From positions 1-29,484 of the forward strand of contig CBDUSP010000013.1 of the NCBI GenBank assembly GCA_965370365.1: a stretch of DNA of 29,484 bases, written 5' to 3'. The notes under the pieces were generated by a model. That model had not been told where the DNA came from. It searched no databases and worked only from the letters and a program-made list of their open reading frames with translations. How positions within the stretch are numbered: the stretch's first letter is position 1; the number at the start of each line of letters is the position of its first letter. Origin of the DNA: DAIDHZ01 sp965370365. GTDB taxonomy: Bacteria > Chlamydiota > Chlamydiia > Chlamydiales > SM23-39. Shown piece by piece: positions 1 to 6,612 of the stretch. A program made the position numbers and the translations under genes.

Positions 1-113
1 AGACCGATCAAACTTTGATCTAGTAAATAATTAAAAAAAAGATATGATATCGATTGCATGGCCCTATCCAACTTGGAAGGCCCTGAATTTTTGATACAAA
101 CCAGGAGATACTG

Positions 114-329
114 ATGAAAAAATTTGCTATTTTACTAGCAGCGTTTGCAATTGTTGCGGTAACCCCATTGCAAGCAGACACACACGGCAGAGCGGCTTCT
201 GCAGCAAAGCAGACAACAAATGATTGCTTCCAGTGGGGAATCGCGCTTGTGGGTCTCGCTGTTCTAGGAACGGTTGTTGGACTTACTGCAGCCTCTGCAG
301 CAAGCACACCAAACAGCTTCTCTAACTAA
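114..329 (+). CDS. Small exported single-helix protein (unknown function)
   Basis: 71 residues. The N-terminus MKKFAILLAAFAIVAVTP has the lysines and hydrophobic core of a signal peptide, probably cleaved near LQA at residue 20. The mature part is about 50 residues with one further hydrophobic stretch (WGIALVGLAVLGTVVGL) and a Ser/Asn-rich tail, so the protein is either secreted or anchored by one helix. The ATG has a good Shine-Dalgarno (AGGAG) about 8 bases upstream. The next gene resembles it: signal peptide, then a W-G-I-x-L-x-x-x-x-A-V-L helix near the C-terminus, which suggests tandem paralogues. I do not recognise the family and assign no function. The 113 bases before it show no gene and no convincing promoter. 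Confidence 0.72.
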   Translation: MKKFAILLAAFAIVAVTPLQADTHGRAASAAKQTTNDCFQWGIALVGLAVLGTVVGLTAASAASTPNSFSN

Positions 330-375
330 TTTAGAATCAATTAGTTAGCGGGATGCAGGAAGACTCCTGTATCCC
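322..375. terminator. Two consecutive hairpins after the first small gene
   Basis: A perfect 10-bp stem (CTAACTAATT, loop TAGAATC, AATTAGTTAG; 322-348) includes the stop codon of the preceding gene. It is followed directly by an 11-bp stem with one G-U pair and a 4-base loop (350-375). No T-tract follows, so intrinsic termination is uncertain; mRNA 3'-end protection is an alternative. Confidence 0.45.
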
Positions 376-460
376 AACATCTTCTATATTCTCCCCCCTT
401 CCCCCCTCTAGTTGTCAAAAAACTTAGGTTGTGACAAAAGGCAATACAAGGGGAACTATT

Positions 461-703
461 GTGAAAAGGATCGTTTTATCTATTCTTATCGTCGCTTTTT
501 GCGCTGTGGGATTTGCTGAAGAGAAGAAAGACAGCCGGAGTCGATGTGGTCAGGGAGCTGTTTGTGCTGCAAGAGAGTCCTCAGTTCTTTCGATGATGGG
601 ATGGGGAATCGGGCTTTTTGCGGGGATTGCTGTTCTTTGCTCCCTAATCGACAATAATCCGGACAGAGACAGCGGAAGCCAAGCGCACGCCCACACTCAC
701 TAG
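461..703 (+). CDS. Small exported single-helix protein with His-rich tail (unknown function)
   Basis: 80 residues from the GTG at 461, preferred over the in-frame GTG at 431 because AAGGGGA lies about 7 bases upstream and the signal peptide (MKRIVLSILIVAFCAVGFA) then starts correctly. The mature part is charged (EEKKDSRSR), has two cysteines in RCGQGAVCAA that could form a disulfide, then one hydrophobic helix (WGIGLFAGIAVLCSLI) and a tail ending AHAHTH that could bind a metal ion. The helix resembles that of the gene at 114-329, so the two are probably paralogues. The stop codon TAG lies within the CTAG flanking the palindromic element that follows. Function unknown; role in metal binding is only inferred from the histidines. 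Confidence 0.68.
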   Translation: MKRIVLSILIVAFCAVGFAEEKKDSRSRCGQGAVCAARESSVLSMMGWGIGLFAGIAVLCSLIDNNPDRDSGSQAHAHTH

Positions 704-864
704 GGAAACACTGATCAATTCATTCACCAGCTCTTCGGCCAAAATTCACCGAAAAAGTTAATTTTCGATCTACAATAACTTGGCCAAGTTTATTCCGATC
801 TCCAAATTAACTTTTTCGGCGCTTTTGGCGCGAATCCCCGGCAAAGCAATTAATCAGTATCTCC
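704..864. mobile_element. MITE-like 161-bp palindromic element, copy 1
   Basis: The left arm, starting GGAAACACTGATCAATT, is complementary over about 65 bases to the right arm, ending AATTAATCAGTATCTCC; both arms carry CCGAAAAAGTTAATT. The centre is itself a palindrome (AACTTGGCCAAGTT, around 784). CTAG flanks both sides (700-703 and 865-868), which could be a 4-bp target duplication or an extension of the inverted repeat, since CTAG is self-complementary. Related copies lie at 2046-2206 (also 161 bp) and at the window end. No coding capacity, so any movement would need a transposase supplied elsewhere. Confidence 0.82.
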
Positions 865-940
865 CTAGGGAGTGTTCCTAATTCTTTGCGATCAGCCTCC
901 CTTTCTGATAGAATCCAATAAAAACTTCTTGAGGGTCGAT

Positions 941-1609
941 ATGCTTGCTGTTTTTTTACTAACAGTTCCTCTCTTTACTCCTCCTCCTTCGTGGCAGGTA
1001 GCGCAAACCAAGAATCCTTCAAGCTATGTTAAAGTCTCCTTCGCCTCTAGTGAGGGGGCATCCTTTCGCTCTTCAATGAACTTGGCAACCGAAGAGGTCG
1101 ATATTTCCTTAAAGGAGTATGTAAAGGCAGTCAAAGAGATCAACTTAAAGGAACCAAACACTTCTTGGCGAGATCTTGGGAAATTTGAGATGAAAGCGGG
1201 AACAGGAAGGCTTGCTGAAATCACCTCGAAAACGCCCTATGGAGAGGTAAAAACCCTTCAGGCGTTCTTGGTGCATGAAAACACAGCCTATATTCTTACC
1301 GCCGCGAGTTTGAAAAAGGATCTCCCTGCCTTGCAAGAAAAAATCCTTGCGTCATTTCGGTCTTTTTCTCTTGAGGATTCTCTATTTGAAGCGATGAAAG
1401 ATGAGAAAAGGCAGAAAAAAATCAAAGAGCTCTTTGTGGGACTTGGGAGTTTTCCTCCTGAGGCAGATATCTCGCTTGGAAGACAGAAACAGTGGGAGAA
1501 GCTCCAAAGAGATGTCGTGGACGAATTCCCTGAAATGGGGGGATACTGGCATTTTCTCACTCTTAAAGAAGGCCTTTCCAAAATTCAAGGGACCGCCGGT
1601 GCTCTATAA
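941..1609 (+). CDS. Exported DcrB/PsbP-like protein
   Basis: 222 residues from the ATG at 941, chosen because TGAGGG stands 5 bases upstream and the protein then begins with a hydrophobic segment (MLAVFLLTVPLFTP) that can act as a signal peptide or anchor; a longer reading would place charged residues ahead of it. The central part (about residues 25-145) alternates predicted strands and ends with the pattern AYILTAAS, then KKDLPALQEKILASFRSF, typical of the DcrB/PsbP (DUF1795) fold. The last 75 residues are basic and helical with no recognised domain. The gene overlaps the following lipoprotein gene by 11 bases, suggesting translational coupling and a shared place in the envelope. Family assignment is by pattern only; specific function unknown. 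Confidence 0.66.
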   Translation: MLAVFLLTVPLFTPPPSWQVAQTKNPSSYVKVSFASSEGASFRSSMNLATEEVDISLKEYVKAVKEINLKEPNTSWRDLGKFEMKAGTGRLAEITSKTPYGEVKTLQAFLVHENTAYILTAASLKKDLPALQEKILASFRSFSLEDSLFEAMKDEKRQKKIKELFVGLGSFPPEADISLGRQKQWEKLQRDVVDEFPEMGGYWHFLTLKEGLSKIQGTAGAL

Positions 1610-2060
1610 AGCAGCTTGCCTCATCTGTCTTGTCTCTTGCACAAATACCGGTCCTTGGACTCTCGACAAAATTCCAGCTGGAGACCCTTCTTACGATTTG
1701 GTCCGCCTTGTCTACCAAAACAAGGACGATCTTTCCCCATTAAGACTTGAGCTTTTAAAAATGGGGGAAACAAGCGATCTTGTTTTAAGCTTTACGAAAT
1801 ACTCCATTTGCCCTTCCCAAACTGATCCTTTAGGGGCCACTGTACTCTTCACCCTGGGAGAGAATCCATCATTTGAAGAAATGGTTCCATTGAGTAAAGG
1901 TAATATGCGTCTTCATCCATCAGAAGAGACCTGCGCAAAAATAATAAAAGCATTGCAAGATGGCTTGAAAATCGATATTGTCGTGGATGATGTAGCGGAG
2001 AGCATCCCTGCCCAAGGTTTTGCAAAAAGCTACGATGAATTTAAAGGAGACGCTGAGTAA
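1599..2060 (+). CDS. Predicted lipoprotein (unknown function)
   Basis: 153 residues from a GTG at 1599. An N-terminal segment LYKAACLICLVSC ends in a lipobox-like L-V-S-C with the lipidated cysteine at about residue 14, and CAAGGGA stands about 7 bases before the GTG. A longer upstream reading is open but lies entirely over the preceding gene and would bury the lipobox, so it was set aside. The mature protein is acidic with no motif I recognise. It overlaps the 3' end of the DcrB-like gene, so the pair are probably co-expressed and co-located in the envelope. The last codons (GGA GAC GCT GAG TAA) match the terminus of the palindromic element at 2046-2206, so the C-terminus and stop appear to be supplied by that element. 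Confidence 0.66.
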   Translation: MLYKAACLICLVSCTNTGPWTLDKIPAGDPSYDLVRLVYQNKDDLSPLRLELLKMGETSDLVLSFTKYSICPSQTDPLGATVLFTLGENPSFEEMVPLSKGNMRLHPSEETCAKIIKALQDGLKIDIVVDDVAESIPAQGFAKSYDEFKGDAE

Positions 2061-2206
2061 TTGCTTTGCTCGGAATTCGAGCTAAAAACGCCAAAAAAGT
2101 TAATTTGGAAACCGGAATTAACTTTTGCAATTTATTGCAGGTTGAAAATTAGCTTTTTTGGCGAATTTCAGCCGAAGAGCGGGCAAATGAATTATTCAGT
2201 GTCTCC
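2046..2206. mobile_element. MITE-like 161-bp palindromic element, copy 2
   Basis: Starts GGAGACGCTGAGTAATT and ends AATTATTCAGTGTCTCC, with inverted arms sharing CGCCAAAAAAG and TAATT. Exactly the same length as copy 1. The centre (TTGCAATTTATTGCA) differs from copy 1, while the arms are recognisable, so the copies are diverged relatives. Flanks are TAAA and TGAA, similar but not identical. Its left end lies inside the preceding coding sequence and its right end stops about 9 bases before the Shine-Dalgarno of tal. Confidence 0.8.
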
Positions 2207-2227
2207 TGAACGATAAGGATGTTGCTA

Positions 2228-3172
2228 ATGGATCAACTCGATCAACTTAAAACATATACAACTGTTGTTGCTGATACTGGTGATTTTGAATCCCTTAAAG
2301 CATATAGCCCGACTGACTCGACAACCAATCCATCGCTTATCTACGCCGCAAGTCAGCAACCCCAATATAAATCTCTAATTGAAGAAGCTGCGCGCTACGG
2401 CAAGACAAAAAACCAAAACCAAGCCTCTCACATGATCGTCAAAGCGTTCGTCAATTTCGGGCTTGAAATTCTTAAAATCGTGCCAGGAAGAGTCTCAACA
2501 GAAGTCGATGCGCGCCTTTCCTTTGATGTGGAAGGAAGTATTGAAAAAGCACATGACATCATCGCTCTTTATGAAGCTGCAGGAGAATCTCGAGATAGAA
2601 TTCTCATTAAGCTTGCCTCAACTTGGGAAGGGATCCTCGCTGCAAAAGAACTTGAAAAAGAAGGCATCCATTGTAATATGACCCTGCTCTTTAGCTTTGC
2701 CCAAGCAGTTGGCTGTGCTGAGGCAAACGCAACGCTAATCTCTCCGTTTGTTGGTCGTATTTTCGACTGGTTCAAGAAATCTGAAGGGGTTGATTCCTAT
2801 CCTCCTGCAGAAGATCCTGGGGTCAAGTCAGTCACAAGCATCTACAACTACTATAAAAAGTTTGGATACAAGACCCAGATCATGGGAGCTTCTTTTAGAA
2901 ACAAAGGGGAAATCCTCGAGCTTGCCGGCTGTGATCTACTAACGATTGCTCCCAAGCTTTTAGAAGAGCTTAAAACAAGCTCTGATCCCGTGACAAAGAA
3001 ACTAAATCTAGAAACTGCAAAGAAATCACCCCAAGAAAAAATCACTCTTGATGAGAATGCGTTTCGTTACATGCTCAATGAGAATGCAATGGCGACAGAA
3101 AAGCTTGCTGAGGGAATTCGAAACTTTGCAAAAGACATCGTCAAGCTCGAAAAGCTGTTAACTAGTCTTTAG
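2228..3172 (+). CDS. tal: Transaldolase
   Basis: 314 residues, full length for the TalB-type subfamily. Cytosolic enzyme of the non-oxidative pentose phosphate pathway that moves a dihydroxyacetone unit between sedoheptulose 7-phosphate and glyceraldehyde 3-phosphate. Visible motifs: DTGD (catalytic Asp16), TTNPSL near residue 32, and ILIKLASTWEG with the Schiff-base Lys128. The start at 2228 (MDQLDQLK) matches the family N-terminus and has AAGGA 8 bases upstream; the ATG at 2219 overlaps that ribosome site and is less likely. The gene is convergent with rpoC as in other chlamydiae, but here about 4.5 kb of additional DNA separates them, including a second partial tal copy at 6181-6612. Confidence 0.96.
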   Translation: MDQLDQLKTYTTVVADTGDFESLKAYSPTDSTTNPSLIYAASQQPQYKSLIEEAARYGKTKNQNQASHMIVKAFVNFGLEILKIVPGRVSTEVDARLSFDVEGSIEKAHDIIALYEAAGESRDRILIKLASTWEGILAAKELEKEGIHCNMTLLFSFAQAVGCAEANATLISPFVGRIFDWFKKSEGVDSYPPAEDPGVKSVTSIYNYYKKFGYKTQIMGASFRNKGEILELAGCDLLTIAPKLLEELKTSSDPVTKKLNLETAKKSPQEKITLDENAFRYMLNENAMATEKLAEGIRNFAKDIVKLEKLLTSL

Positions 3173-3212
3173 TTTGCAAAAGTGTTGATTCGAACAGACT
3201 CATATTTTTTTT

Positions 3213-3241
3213 TTGGTTTTTTTCTCCACTTCGCATATAAT
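3213..3241 (+). promoter_or_regulatory. Candidate sigma-66 promoter for the repeat protein
   Basis: TTGGTT (3213-3218), a 17-base spacer, and a perfect TATAAT (3236-3241). The start would fall near 3248, giving a leader of about 50 bases before the ATG at 3298. The upstream T-run (3206-3214) may also serve as a 3' end for tal. Confidence 0.55.
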
Positions 3242-3297
3242 TGATCACAAATGGGGGGCTTCCATGGCAAACCGTTATTGAGTGGTAGAGTGCTTAG

Positions 3298-5421
3298 ATG
3301 AGATTGCTTGTAAAATGTTTGTTGTTTCTTTTTTTGCCCGTTTGGTTGTTTGCTACTGGAGATATTTCAGGAACTGTTACGGACACCTCGCTCACCCCTA
3401 TATCAGGGGCTACTGTCAATCTCTACAAAAATCAAGTCTTAATTGATTCAACAACCACCGTCCTTAATGGAACGTACTCTTTCACATCTATAAGTCCCGG
3501 AAACCATGACATTCAGGCTTCTGCTACCTTACATCAAACAGAAACACAAGGCGTTAATGTAAAAAACAATCAAACTGTCGTTGTTGATTTTGCTTTGTCA
3601 CCTAATCCTGGAAGTATTACTGGAACAGTTACTGACGCAGACACAACGCTTCCTATTTCTGGAGCAAACATTACGGTTACGCAAAACTCTATCATCGTTG
3701 CCACTACAACAACAAATGGTTTAGGAATCTACAATGTAACAGGTATTGTTCCTGGGTCATGCGTGGTTATAGCCGAAGCAACCAATTACCAAACAGGAGT
3801 CCTAGGGGGCATCGTCACTTCAAACGAAACAATAACTGTAGATTTTGCATTAGAGATAGACCCTGGCACTTTATCAGGAACTGTGACAAGTGATTCTTCT
3901 AGTTTGCCTATAGAGGGAGCCACAGTTGAAATCCATTTGGGTGCGTCTACACTCTTCTCAACTCTTACGATTGCAGATGGAACATATTCGATTTCGGGGA
4001 TTGCTCCTGGATCCTACACCGTTCATGCGCACGCAGATACCTATCAAACAGCAATCGCAGGAGCAATCATCACAGCTGGAGCAACAACAACGACTGATTT
4101 TGCCCTTATCTTAGCTGGTGGAACTTTAATAGGAACTGTCACCAGCGCATCAACAGGTGCTGTCATTGTAGGTGCTCTTATCGACGCAAGATTAGATGAT
4201 CTTTCGATTGATTCTGCATTAACAGACTCTAGTGGACAATATCTCATTGAAAATTTACCGCCTGACGCTTACACAATCCACGCCCAGGCAGTCGACTACC
4301 AAGTGAGTCTTGCGGCAGCTGCAATTGAGATAGAAGGGATAACAAATGTAAATTTCTCTTTATTGTCTAATCCTGGGACTGTTTCTGGAACCGTCGTTTC
4401 TACAGCAACGGGTTTACCGATCTCTGGAGCAACTGTAGAAGTGGTTGTAGATCACTTTAGTATATTAACAGCTGTAACAAACAACTCTGGTCAATATTTG
4501 TTAACAGGGATTTTTTCTGGTAATTTTGAAGTGCATGCTCAGGCCAATTCTTATCAAACTGCAGTCATCGAAGCCGCACTGTCTGCGGGAATTGTGAATA
4601 CAATTAATTTTTCGCTAAGTTCAAACCCGGCTACAATCACAGGAACTGTTACAGCAGCATCGTCGGGAGATCCCATCCCCGCAACATTAATCGAAGTTCA
4701 TCATCCGATTCTCGATCTTATTCTTACAGATAGCTCCGGAAATTACACGATTACGGGCCTTCCAACTGGTTCTTTTTCAGTACACGCTCACCATCATGAC
4801 TACCAAACAAAAGTTAAGAAGGTGACTTTGGCGGAAAACACGACAACATTTGTTGATTTCTCTTTAGCATCAGATCCTAGTGTGGTCAGCGGAACCATCC
4901 GAGATGCAATCACGGGCCTTCCTCTTCCCGGGGCTTTTGTTTTTGTTTCTATTTCTGGGGATGTAGTCCTTGCGTCAGCTCTTACTTTAAGCGATGGAAC
5001 CTATAGTCTTGGGGGGCTGTTTCCAGAAACTTTTGTTGTGTGTGCGCAAAAAACGCAGTATATAACCCGAAGTACTTCTCCCTTTGTAGTTTCTTCTGGG
5101 GGGGAAAGCCTCACACAAAATTTATCGCTTTATCCTATAGATGTCCCCCCTACCAATCTGTCAGGAGATGTTCTGGTCAATCGGCTCATTTTGCAAATGG
5201 ATCGCATTCACCGGTTAACATGGCAGCCAAGTGTCAGTCCAGAAGTCACTGAATACAGAATTTATCGAAATGGCCAGGTGATAAAAAATATTGGAGCAAG
5301 TACACGACCTTTGGTGTATGATGACCATAATAGAAGCGCTAAAACCGCTGATCTTTACGTTGTAACTTCGATTAATAGTGATGGAAGTGAAAGTTCGGGA
5401 TTATCCATTTCGTTAAAATGA
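3298..5421 (+). CDS. Secreted protein built of seven carboxypeptidase-regulatory-like beta-sandwich repeats
   Basis: 707 residues. A signal peptide (MRLLVKCLLFLFLPVWLFAT) is followed by seven tandem repeats of about 80-85 residues, each opening with S/T-G-T-V and P-I-x-G-A, then a D/N-G-x-Y element, G-I-x-P-G-x-Y and Y-Q-T; they begin near residues 21, 105, 190, 274, 358, 442 and 527. This is the pattern of CarboxypepD_reg/CnaB-type beta-sandwiches. The last about 90 residues resemble a fibronectin type III module (LTWQPS, EYRIYRNGQ, YVVTSIN). Rich in Thr, Ser and Val, one cysteine-poor rod. Probably a surface or periplasmic binding or adhesion protein; the ligand is unknown. It has its own promoter candidate and is 4 bases from the barrel candidate downstream, so they likely form an operon. 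Ribosome site is weak. Confidence 0.85.
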   Translation: MRLLVKCLLFLFLPVWLFATGDISGTVTDTSLTPISGATVNLYKNQVLIDSTTTVLNGTYSFTSISPGNHDIQASATLHQTETQGVNVKNNQTVVVDFALSPNPGSITGTVTDADTTLPISGANITVTQNSIIVATTTTNGLGIYNVTGIVPGSCVVIAEATNYQTGVLGGIVTSNETITVDFALEIDPGTLSGTVTSDSSSLPIEGATVEIHLGASTLFSTLTIADGTYSISGIAPGSYTVHAHADTYQTAIAGAIITAGATTTTDFALILAGGTLIGTVTSASTGAVIVGALIDARLDDLSIDSALTDSSGQYLIENLPPDAYTIHAQAVDYQVSLAAAAIEIEGITNVNFSLLSNPGTVSGTVVSTATGLPISGATVEVVVDHFSILTAVTNNSGQYLLTGIFSGNFEVHAQANSYQTAVIEAALSAGIVNTINFSLSSNPATITGTVTAASSGDPIPATLIEVHHPILDLILTDSSGNYTITGLPTGSFSVHAHHHDYQTKVKKVTLAENTTTFVDFSLASDPSVVSGTIRDAITGLPLPGAFVFVSISGDVVLASALTLSDGTYSLGGLFPETFVVCAQKTQYITRSTSPFVVSSGGESLTQNLSLYPIDVPPTNLSGDVLVNRLILQMDRIHRLTWQPSVSPEVTEYRIYRNGQVIKNIGASTRPLVYDDHNRSAKTADLYVVTSINSDGSESSGLSISLK

Positions 5422-5425
5422 TAAA

Positions 5426-6055
5426 ATGATTGCTATTATTTTTCTTTTCATTGCATTGAGGGCTTTTTCTTCTGAACCTGAAGAAAAAGGACGAATGCCT
5501 ATCGAAGCTCTTAAAGAAGAGACTCTGGACAAACACAATTTAATCGAGGCAAGAGCAGCCTACTTTTTTTTTACCAATACTGATGCTAGAGAGATCTATC
5601 ATAATGGAACCATAGACCTGGAGCTAGAACACAACTATTGGTTTACTTCTCGATATTCTGTGTGGACAAATTTAAATTTTATTTGGCAGTCAGGAAAAAG
5701 TCAAACTCTCTCAACGCCTACTTGGATTAACATTACGACACTAAGCTTGGGAGCCAAAGAGTTTTTTTCGATTTGGAAAGAGACAATAAAGCTCTATTTG
5801 GGTTTGGGAATCACGGGAGCCTATGTTCGGACTAAAGATCAGACAAACCATCTGCCTCAAAAGACCATTCGATGGAGTCCTGGATGTGTGGGGAAATTTG
5901 GATTCCTTTTCCATTATAAACCTCGTGTGTTTGTGGATCTTTTCTTCGATTACTATTATCAACCCACACCGACAAGGAAAGGCCGCTCTTTTACTGACAG
6001 TGTTATAGATCTTGGAGGCTTCCGTACAGGAGCTGGTATCGGCTATTCTTTCTAA
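5426..6055 (+). CDS. Predicted small outer-membrane beta-barrel protein
   Basis: 209 residues. The N-terminus (MIAIIFLFIALRAFSS) is a short signal peptide. From about residue 40 onward the chain alternates polar and aromatic/hydrophobic residues (ARAAYFFFT, NGTIDLELEHNYW, YSVWTNLNFIW, LYLGLGITGAYV, VFVDLFFDYYYQ) and ends in GYSF; the terminal phenylalanine after amphipathic strands is the usual outer-membrane insertion signal. Length suits an 8-stranded barrel. It follows the repeat protein after 4 bases and is probably co-translated, so it could act as a membrane partner or anchor for it. No specific family recognised. Confidence 0.72.
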   Translation: MIAIIFLFIALRAFSSEPEEKGRMPIEALKEETLDKHNLIEARAAYFFFTNTDAREIYHNGTIDLELEHNYWFTSRYSVWTNLNFIWQSGKSQTLSTPTWINITTLSLGAKEFFSIWKETIKLYLGLGITGAYVRTKDQTNHLPQKTIRWSPGCVGKFGFLFHYKPRVFVDLFFDYYYQPTPTRKGRSFTDSVIDLGGFRTGAGIGYSF

Positions 6056-6077
6056 TAATAAGATGCTTATAAAAAAA

Positions 6078-6186
6078 ACCCTTCTCAGGAACTAAGAAGG
6101 GGCCTTGAATACATGGACGCTTTGAGAGGTTTACCTGGCGGCGACCTCTGAGACAAAGTCGATATCGAGGACATCGTCTCTCTCTA
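6078..6186 (-). pseudogene. Duplicated rpoC 3' tail with decayed terminator
   Basis: On the minus strand 6131-6186 encodes the last residues of RpoC (LDIDFVSEVAAR and stop); the 39 bases from the stop inward differ from the intact gene at only 2 positions, and similarity fades towards 6186. The sequence between stop and hairpin (TACATGGACGCTTTGAG) and a terminator-like hairpin (CCTTCTCAGGAACTAAGAAGG) also match the intact locus at 7581-7640, but the T-tracts are lost. No start or upstream portion exists, so it is a non-functional fragment. Confidence 0.9.
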
Positions 6187-6612
6187 TTTGTTGGTCGTAT
6201 TTTCGACTGGTTTAAAAAAGCTGAAGGGGTTGATTCTTATCCTCCTGCGGAAGATCCTGGCGTTAAGTCCGTCACAAGCATCTACAACTACTATAAAAAG
6301 TTTGGATATAAGACCCAGATCATGGGAGCTTCATTTAGAAACAAAGGGGAAATCCTCGAGCTTGCCGGCTGTGATCTACTAACGATTGCTCCCAAGCTTT
6401 TAGAAGAGCTTAAAACAAGCTCTGATCCCGTGACAAAGAAACTAGACGCTGAAAAGGCGAAGGCATCGACTCAAGAAAAAATCTCGCTCGATGAAAAGAC
6501 ATTTCGTTACATGCTAAATGAGAATGCAATGGCAACAGAAAAGCTTAGCGAGGGAATCCGTAACTTTGCAAAAGATATTGTAAAGCTTGAGAAGCTACTA
6601 GAGAGTCTGTAA
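6181..6612 (+). pseudogene. Transaldolase C-terminal fragment (duplicate)
   Basis: Open in frame for 143 codons and aligning with tal from Phe174 to the end (FVGRIFDWFKK to stop), about 45% of the enzyme. It lacks DTGD and the Schiff-base lysine, so it cannot be an active transaldolase. No in-frame ATG occurs before 6322 and no ribosome site precedes that one, so translation is unlikely. Compared with intact tal, differences are about 8 in 84 bases at the start, 2 in 174 in the middle (6271-6444) and 39 in 168 at the end; many are synonymous. It is joined at its 5' end directly to a copy of the rpoC tail, and its stop overlaps the end of the minus-strand TPR gene. Confidence 0.93.

Noticed and set aside
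1401..2060. Long 219-codon form of the lipoprotein.
   Set aside because: The first 66 codons overlap the preceding gene in another frame, and the lipobox requires the later GTG start at 1599.
3262..3297. Stretch TTGAGTGGTAGAGTGCTTAG before the repeat-protein ATG resembles a tRNA D-arm (compare tRNA-Thr at 20130-20150).
   Set aside because: No acceptor, anticodon or T-arm pairs with it in the flanking sequence, so it is not a tRNA; a tRNA-derived integration scar cannot be shown from so short a match.
6322..6612. Possible expressed 96-residue peptide from the ATG inside the tal fragment.
   Set aside because: No ribosome-binding site precedes it, and it lacks the catalytic half. The open frame is explained by its recent origin from tal.
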